From positions 1-56,411 of the forward strand of contig DAISIL010000017.1 of assembly GCA_036822015.1 (NCBI GenBank): a stretch of DNA of 56,411 bases, written 5' to 3'. Shown piece after piece: positions 52,293 through 56,411 of the stretch (positions within the stretch are counted from its first letter, which is position 1; every line of letters begins with the position of its first letter). The notes beneath the pieces were generated by a model that did no database searches, was not told where the DNA came from, and saw only the letters and a program-made list of their open reading frames with translations. This DNA is from DAISIL01 sp036822015 (GTDB taxonomy: Bacteria; Bacteroidota; Bacteroidia; Cytophagales; Bernardetiaceae). The position numbers were made by a program, and so were the translations under genes.

Positions 52293-52819
52293 CAGCCTTC
52301 TATTTCTACCTCCATCCCAAACTCCTTCAAGACTTGTGGCAGCCACTGGGCGAGTCGGTCATCGGTCATCTCGGGTTGGTTGTCTTCATCGAGTGCCAGC
52401 CCCAGGAAGACATCGCCGCGTTGCCCCTTCGACGCATCGAAATCATAGCCTTCTACGGGCCAGTGTCCGACGATCTCTCCGCCTTGGGCGATGATGACAT
52501 CAGCGATAATCCCAATGGCATCCACGTACCACTCGCCGTAACCCCACTGGTCGCCGAGTCCGAAGATGGCGATTTTTTTGCCAGTAAAGTCGATGTTTTC
52601 AAACTGGGGAAGGATCACCTCCCAGTCGCTCTGCAACTCACCATCGTACCAGGTGGGCGCCCCAAAGAGCAGGTAGTCGTAACCCATTACGGCATCCGCG
52701 CCTACCTCTGCAAAGTTCTGTATATCAACGCTATCAGAGCCGAGCATTTCGGCGATGCGCAGCGATATGTTTTCTGTATTTCCGGTATCGGAACCAAAAA
52801 AAAGTCCTATTTTGCTCAT
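52292..52819 (-). CDS. fldA: Long-chain flavodoxin
   Basis: A 175-residue electron-transfer protein binding FMN. The phosphate loop GSDTGNTENIS (residues 9-19) and the FMN-stacking loops PTWYDGELQSDWE and FGLGDQWGYGEWY are conserved, and the 20-residue insertion of long-chain flavodoxins is present. It would replace ferredoxin when iron is low. It is co-transcribed with the M61 peptidase gene, with no obvious relation. Confidence 0.95.
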   Translation of the reverse strand: MSKIGLFFGSDTGNTENISLRIAEMLGSDSVDIQNFAEVGADAVMGYDYLLFGAPTWYDGELQSDWEVILPQFENIDFTGKKIAIFGLGDQWGYGEWYVDAIGIIADVIIAQGGEIVGHWPVEGYDFDASKGQRGDVFLGLALDEDNQPEMTDDRLAQWLPQVLKEFGMEVEIEG

Positions 52820-52858
52820 GGTATTTGAAAGTTTTGTGAAGGCAAAATGTTTGTTGGC

Positions 52859-53650
52859 TCAATAAAGTGCCTGGTCAAAGGCGCGTCGCCACTGGCGCGT
52901 GAGCGGGTGTTGTGTCCCGAGGGAACGAAAGAGGGCGATGGTGGCTCGCCGAGGCAACTGATCGGCGTAGGTTTTGTCCGCACGGACGGCGGAGATGAGT
53001 GCCTCCATGGCGCGTCCAAAATCGAAGGTCTGCAAGGCGGCTTGGGCCCTTTGCAACTCGGGCATCTCGAGGGTGCTTGTCATCAGCTCGTGGAGCGTGC
53101 GTAGGTCTTCGACGGTCTCGAAAAGTGCGCCGTCTTTGGTGTTTTCTAGCCAGGGTAAAGCCTCGTCCGGCTTGACAAAGATCAATGATTGGGCGAGCAA
53201 GACCCGCGCTACCTCCAGCTCGGGATACGCCTCAATGAGCTGCCGCAGCTGGGTCAGGGCAGCTTCGTCCTGGGGGTCTTCCAGTAGGCAATCTTGCAAG
53301 GCGTAGAGGGTTTCTTTGATCGGATTGGGGAGGTTTTTTTGGAGCCAATCCAGGATTTGATGGCGCGGCAAAGCCCCCGTAAACTCAGCAATGACCGCTC
53401 CGCGATAGATCATCTTGACGGCCGGAATACCCCTAATGCCATACCGGGCAGATACTTGTGGGTACTTATCTGTATCCACCTTGCGAAGTACCCAGGTGCC
53501 GTTGGCCTCCTGGGCGAGCTGCTCAATGACCGGACCCAAATGCCGACAAGGGCCGCACCAGGCCGCCCAAAAGTCCACGACAACCGGCAACTGCTCGCTC
53601 ACCGCCAAAACATCTTGCTCAAAATTGGTGCTATCTATTGGTGCATTCAT
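52859..53650 (-). CDS. Thioredoxin-domain co-chaperone, CnoX/YbbN-like
   Basis: A 263-residue protein with an N-terminal thioredoxin domain (about 1-110) having a WCGPC active site (Cys32, Cys35) and GIPA cis-Pro. The remaining 150 residues are alpha-helical and TPR-like, the architecture of CnoX/YbbN, which guards client proteins from oxidation and passes them to chaperones. Here the active site is the full CxxC, unlike E. coli YbbN. A -7 box abuts the start codon by four bases. Confidence 0.88.
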   Translation of the reverse strand: MNAPIDSTNFEQDVLAVSEQLPVVVDFWAAWCGPCRHLGPVIEQLAQEANGTWVLRKVDTDKYPQVSARYGIRGIPAVKMIYRGAVIAEFTGALPRHQILDWLQKNLPNPIKETLYALQDCLLEDPQDEAALTQLRQLIEAYPELEVARVLLAQSLIFVKPDEALPWLENTKDGALFETVEDLRTLHELMTSTLEMPELQRAQAALQTFDFGRAMEALISAVRADKTYADQLPRRATIALFRSLGTQHPLTRQWRRAFDQALY

Positions 53651-53654
53651 GTTG

Positions 53655-53662
53655 CAAAACTA
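53655..53662 (-). promoter_or_regulatory. -7 element TAGTTTTG of the CnoX-like gene
   Basis: A minus-strand TAnnTTTG match ending four bases before the start at 53650, within the 3' end of the thioesterase gene upstream. The same four-base spacing occurs at three other genes here. Confidence 0.45.
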
Positions 53663-54199
53663 CGCATTTTTTTTGTCCAAATCATCAAACAAAGCCCTTA
53701 GCTCCGTTGCCTCGCTGGGCTTGATGCGCCCCGCCAAAACCAAGCGCAACTGCCGACGGCGCAAAGCCCCCTCAAAAAGCACCTGCTCTTCCTGGCTTTG
53801 TGGAACAACGGATGGCACTTGTATCGGATTACCCACCTGATCGACGGCCACAAAGGTCAGAAAGGCTTTGTTGGTGCTTACTTTTTTGCCGCTGATGATG
53901 TCCTCCGCCGTTGCTTGCACAAACACCTCCATCGACGAATTGAAAGCACGGGTTACCTTCGCCTCCAACGTAACTACCTGCCCCATCGCAATCGGTCGCT
54001 CGAAGGAGACATTATCCACCGATGCCGTTACGACGACGCGATGGGAGTGCCGCTGGGCCGCAATGGCAGCCGCTATATCCATGAACTCCATCAACTTACC
54101 GCCCATCAGGTTGTTGAGCGGGTTGGTGTCGTTGGGCATGACCATCTGCACCATCGTTGTCAAGGATTCGCTCGGATATTTTTCTTTTTTGATTCCCAT
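53660..54199 (-). CDS. Acyl-CoA thioesterase, hotdog fold
   Basis: A 179-residue protein starting at the ATG at 54199 (MGIKKEKYPSESLTTM); an ATG at 54241 would place the -7 box inside the gene. The hotdog-domain motifs NPLNNLMGGKLMEFMDIAAAIAAQRHS and VVTASVDNVSFERPI are typical of the YciA/BACH type, which hydrolyses medium and long acyl-CoA. It ends nine bases before the CnoX-like start. Confidence 0.92.
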   Translation of the reverse strand: MGIKKEKYPSESLTTMVQMVMPNDTNPLNNLMGGKLMEFMDIAAAIAAQRHSHRVVVTASVDNVSFERPIAMGQVVTLEAKVTRAFNSSMEVFVQATAEDIISGKKVSTNKAFLTFVAVDQVGNPIQVPSVVPQSQEEQVLFEGALRRRQLRLVLAGRIKPSEATELRALFDDLDKKNA

Positions 54200-54228
54200 G
54201 AAGAAACTTTTTTTGCTCAAAAGATCAA

Positions 54229-54236
54229 CAAAAGTA
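54229..54236 (-). promoter_or_regulatory. -7 element TACTTTTG of the thioesterase gene
   Basis: Exact TAnnTTTG on the minus strand, 29 bases before the thioesterase ATG at 54199. It supports that ATG over the one at 54241. Confidence 0.45.
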
Positions 54237-54284
54237 CACATCTAATAAAGTTTTGTTTCTTTTGTTGAAAAAAATATTCTTTCG

Positions 54285-55541
54285 ATGGCAGAGATTAAAG
54301 CCTTTCAAGCCTGGCGATACCACGAACGCTTTCAAGACCAACTGGATACCCTGACCTCACCGCTCTTCGATGTGGTCTCGGATGCCTACCGGCGTTTGCT
54401 TTACGCCAATCCCTACAACAGCATTCATCTTTCATCGCCGGCCGGGGATGATCCGGCGGCTGCGGCGGCGGCTTGCCTGCATCGCTGGCTAGAAGAGGAG
54501 GTGCTGGTACGCGAACCGATGCCTTGCCTATACGCCTATGAGCAGGTGTTTAGCCTGCCGGGTAGCCATCGGGTGTATCGCCGCAAGGGTTTTATCTGCA
54601 ACATTCGGGCGTATCCCTGGGAGGCAGGGGTGGTACGTCGCCACGAAAACACCATCCCGCAGGCAGTCAATGAGCGGGCCCAAATCCTGGCCGCGACGCA
54701 CATGCACAGCAGCCCCACCCACGGGCTGTACCACGATCCCGACTTCACCCTCGAGCCGTACCTGGACGATGCCCTCCGGCAGCCACTCTATCAGGTCGAA
54801 GACCACCAGGGAGTCATCAACCGTCTGGGGCGCATCAGCGATCCCGAAATCATTCAATTTTTTGAAGCCCAACTGGCACCACAGATGATTATCCTCGCCG
54901 ATGGACACCACCGCTACGAGGCTTCGCTGATCTATCAGGAGACGCTCGAGAGCGATGACCCCCAGCATCCGGGGCGGTTTCATCCGATGTACCTCACCAA
55001 CGATGCCTCCGATGACTTGCGCATTTTGCCTACCCATCGCCTGCTCGTCGGTTGGGCGGCACTGGAGGTGGATGATCTCTTACAAAAATTGAATCGTTAT
55101 TTTGTCGTTCGTCCCCTGGCCACCGCCTACGACATCGAAGAGGTCATTGCGGGCAAACGCTGGGCTTTTGGCTTGATCCTGCCCCAGGGTGCTTTCAAGC
55201 TACGCTTGCGTCCGGAGGTACATGAGCGGATGCGGTGGCCTTTCCCTGAGGAAGTCAAGGCCTTAGACCTGACGGTACTGCATTACTTTTTCTTTCGGGC
55301 AGTGTTGGGTATCCGAGGGCGAGACCAGCGGAGCAGCCCCCATATCCGTTTTGAGCGCAACTTTGCCGTATGCCTCGATCAGGTACGGGACGGAAACGCC
55401 CAAGCTGCATTGATTACCAACGAAATAGAGATGGACGAAGTCCGGCGTATCTGCCAGAGCGGCTATACGATGCCTCAAAAATCAACGTATTTTTATCCGA
55501 AGGTGCTGGCCGGGCTGTTGTTTAGCTCGATAAACTTATAG
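54285..55541 (+). CDS. DUF1015 family protein
   Basis: A 418-residue soluble protein. The DPAAAAAACLHRWL segment and ILADGHHRYEASLIYQETL motif identify the DUF1015 family, along with the MYLTNDASDDLRILPTHRLL segment. Members are widespread in bacteria and their function has not been worked out; the conserved HHRYE motif suggests a metal-binding or catalytic site. It is a single gene, with T-rich sequence just before the start but no clear promoter match. Confidence 0.9.
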   Translation: MAEIKAFQAWRYHERFQDQLDTLTSPLFDVVSDAYRRLLYANPYNSIHLSSPAGDDPAAAAAACLHRWLEEEVLVREPMPCLYAYEQVFSLPGSHRVYRRKGFICNIRAYPWEAGVVRRHENTIPQAVNERAQILAATHMHSSPTHGLYHDPDFTLEPYLDDALRQPLYQVEDHQGVINRLGRISDPEIIQFFEAQLAPQMIILADGHHRYEASLIYQETLESDDPQHPGRFHPMYLTNDASDDLRILPTHRLLVGWAALEVDDLLQKLNRYFVVRPLATAYDIEEVIAGKRWAFGLILPQGAFKLRLRPEVHERMRWPFPEEVKALDLTVLHYFFFRAVLGIRGRDQRSSPHIRFERNFAVCLDQVRDGNAQAALITNEIEMDEVRRICQSGYTMPQKSTYFYPKVLAGLLFSSINL

Positions 55542-55555
55542 CGTTATCTTAACAG

Positions 55556-56116
55556 CTAATTCCGAATATGCACCCTAAACTTACCTTCCGTAAAGCGCAG
55601 GGTATCGGGTAGAGGCGATAAGGGATGCGACCTGTATCGAAGAAACGTTACGGCAAATGTACCTTGTACCTCGTTGCCGACTATGGAAGTGATCGTGAAG
55701 TGAGCAGATGGATTGTTTGGTTGAAGATGGGCCACGCCGTCAGGCAACTCTTCGAGTACATCATAATCATCACCTGGCACATCGTAATTAGAAGAGGAAT
55801 AGCTTGCGGTCTGACGCTTACTAAAATCAAAGTTTGTTTTGCGAATGGGAAAAGAGCCGATCTCACCTGGATAATAATGGAACGACATATGTTCTGCATA
55901 TCGCATTTTTCCTTTGGCAAAAATAAAACTAAGGTATCTATTCGTGTCAGATACGTTAGGGCTAAGCCAGCCAGCCTCTGCAATCCAATCAGCCGTCCAT
56001 GGCTCGCCATTGCAGAGGGCAGTAGCCGTTCCCTTCGGGGATACCTCCTGCTCCGAGCAGGCGAAAAAAAAACATACGCTCACACAAAGTCCGATCAATA
56101 CGAAGAATGTTTTCAT
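55556..56116 (-). CDS. Bacteroidota lipoprotein of unknown function
   Basis: A 186-residue protein from ATG 56116 (MKTFFVLIGLCVSVCFFFAC, lipidated Cys20). The mature part starts with ATALCNGEPWTADW and contains a beta-rich middle and end (GTFAVTFLRYRS, FTEGKFRVHIRN). This layout, with an NG(E/K)PW opening, recalls small Bacteroidota lipoproteins of the DUF6252 type; that match is only from memory. It follows the T9SS-secreted gene by 10 bases and may be co-transcribed with it. Confidence 0.7.
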   Translation of the reverse strand: MKTFFVLIGLCVSVCFFFACSEQEVSPKGTATALCNGEPWTADWIAEAGWLSPNVSDTNRYLSFIFAKGKMRYAEHMSFHYYPGEIGSFPIRKTNFDFSKRQTASYSSSNYDVPGDDYDVLEELPDGVAHLQPNNPSAHFTITSIVGNEVQGTFAVTFLRYRSHPLSPLPDTLRFTEGKFRVHIRN

Positions 56117-56126
56117 GGTTTTTTTG

Positions 56127-56411
56127 TTATTTCTCGATAAATACACGTTGAATAAAACTTTGAACAGGAGTGATAACCGAAAGCAAATAGATACCGTCTG
56201 GGATATCTGCCACATCCAATCTTTGTTGTTGTTGTCCTTCGCCCATCCTTCCCTCAAATAACGTCAAGACCTCTTCTAGATTTTGGTGTTCTAATCCACG
56301 TAAGGTAACGCTTACCTCTCCTGCGACAGGCATGGGATAGGAACAGGCTATTTGATGAGATGCCGGATTGGGATAAGCAGTCATGAGAGGTTTAGCCACT
56401 GCTTCCGATGT
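56127..56411 (-). CDS. C-terminus of a type IX-secreted protein, partial
   Basis: Open at the right edge; 94 residues of the C-terminus are visible. The end AYPNPASHQIACSY followed by LFEGRMGEG and DIPDGIYLLSV...FIQRVFIEK is the classic C-terminal sorting domain (type A) of the type IX secretion system. It shows the organism exports proteins to its surface or outside in this way. The rest of the gene and its enzyme activity, if any, are outside the window. Confidence 0.9.
   Translation of the reverse strand, partial: TSEAVAKPLMTAYPNPASHQIACSYPMPVAGEVSVTLRGLEHQNLEEVLTLFEGRMGEGQQQQRLDVADIPDGIYLLSVITPVQSFIQRVFIEK

Noticed and set aside
55539..55558. Small hairpin TAGCGTTA...TAACAGCTA between DUF1015 and the lipoprotein gene
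   Set aside because: The stem is short, has a bulge and no T tract; too weak to call.

Overview
The window looks like a chromosomal stretch from a member of the Bacteroidota, probably an environmental Cytophagales or Saprospiraceae-type bacterium; the lower rank is a guess. The evidence is a SusC/SusD pair, a type IX secretion C-terminal signal at the right edge, a Cys-rich RicT/PSP1 protein, a DUF4212 plus sodium:solute symporter pair, KDO synthesis (kdsB), and many promoters with the Bacteroidota -7 element TAnnTTTG rather than sigma70 boxes. Genes are tightly packed. No intergenic stretch reaches 300 bases; the largest are about 216 and 208 bases. Many neighbours overlap by 1-4 bases, and several convergent pairs overlap at their 3' ends. 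I see no tRNA, rRNA, CRISPR array or complete insertion sequence.

Layout. 1-1822 (minus): two methyltransferase-type genes of a restriction-modification-like system, the second cut by the window edge and AT-rich in its specificity region. 1846-3428 (minus): nadK with a CBS-domain gene. 3534-8716 (plus): kdsB, uvrA, a LOG-family gene and metF. 8708-13802 (minus): Sua5, a Bacteroidota membrane protein, an EamA transporter, a MarC protein and an M3 peptidase. 13879-15641 (plus): ricT-like gene and hisA. 15645-16661 (minus): lipoprotein peptidase. 16878-21158 (plus): SusC/SusD, closed by a strong terminator. 21206-22867 (minus): S41 protease. 23031-25684 (plus): coiled-coil lipoprotein, then an ECF sigma factor and a probable membrane anti-sigma/beta-barrel fusion. 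25661-30004 (minus): flippase, hemC, a conserved unknown and a porin.

30157-34361 (plus): an orphan InsA-like DNA-binding protein, a porin, DUF4212, a symporter and a tiny 2-TM protein. This reads as an outer- plus inner-membrane uptake module with candidate operator repeats. 34368-35207 (minus): purine nucleoside phosphorylase. 35310-41363 (plus): thiolase, tricorn-like protease, NTF2-like and CAP-like proteins. 41336-41932 (minus): YigZ. 41980-43350 (plus): secreted protein with three similar modules. 43340-48956 (minus): cinA, a response regulator-phosphatase, an unknown, rpe, rsmE, a NUDIX gene and a LON-domain gene. 49144-50352 (plus): COG0523 GTPase. 50430-54199 (minus): M61 peptidase, flavodoxin, thioredoxin-like co-chaperone and thioesterase. 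54285-55541 (plus): DUF1015. 55556-56411 (minus): lipoprotein and the C-terminus of a T9SS-secreted protein.

Most genes are housekeeping. The parts that deserve a second look are the InsA-like regulator with its uptake module, the sigma/anti-sigma-barrel pair, the methyltransferase pair, four genes whose -7 box lies exactly four bases before the start codon (suggesting leaderless mRNAs), and several inverted repeats in promoters. Nothing in the window clearly proves a new defence or catalytic system.
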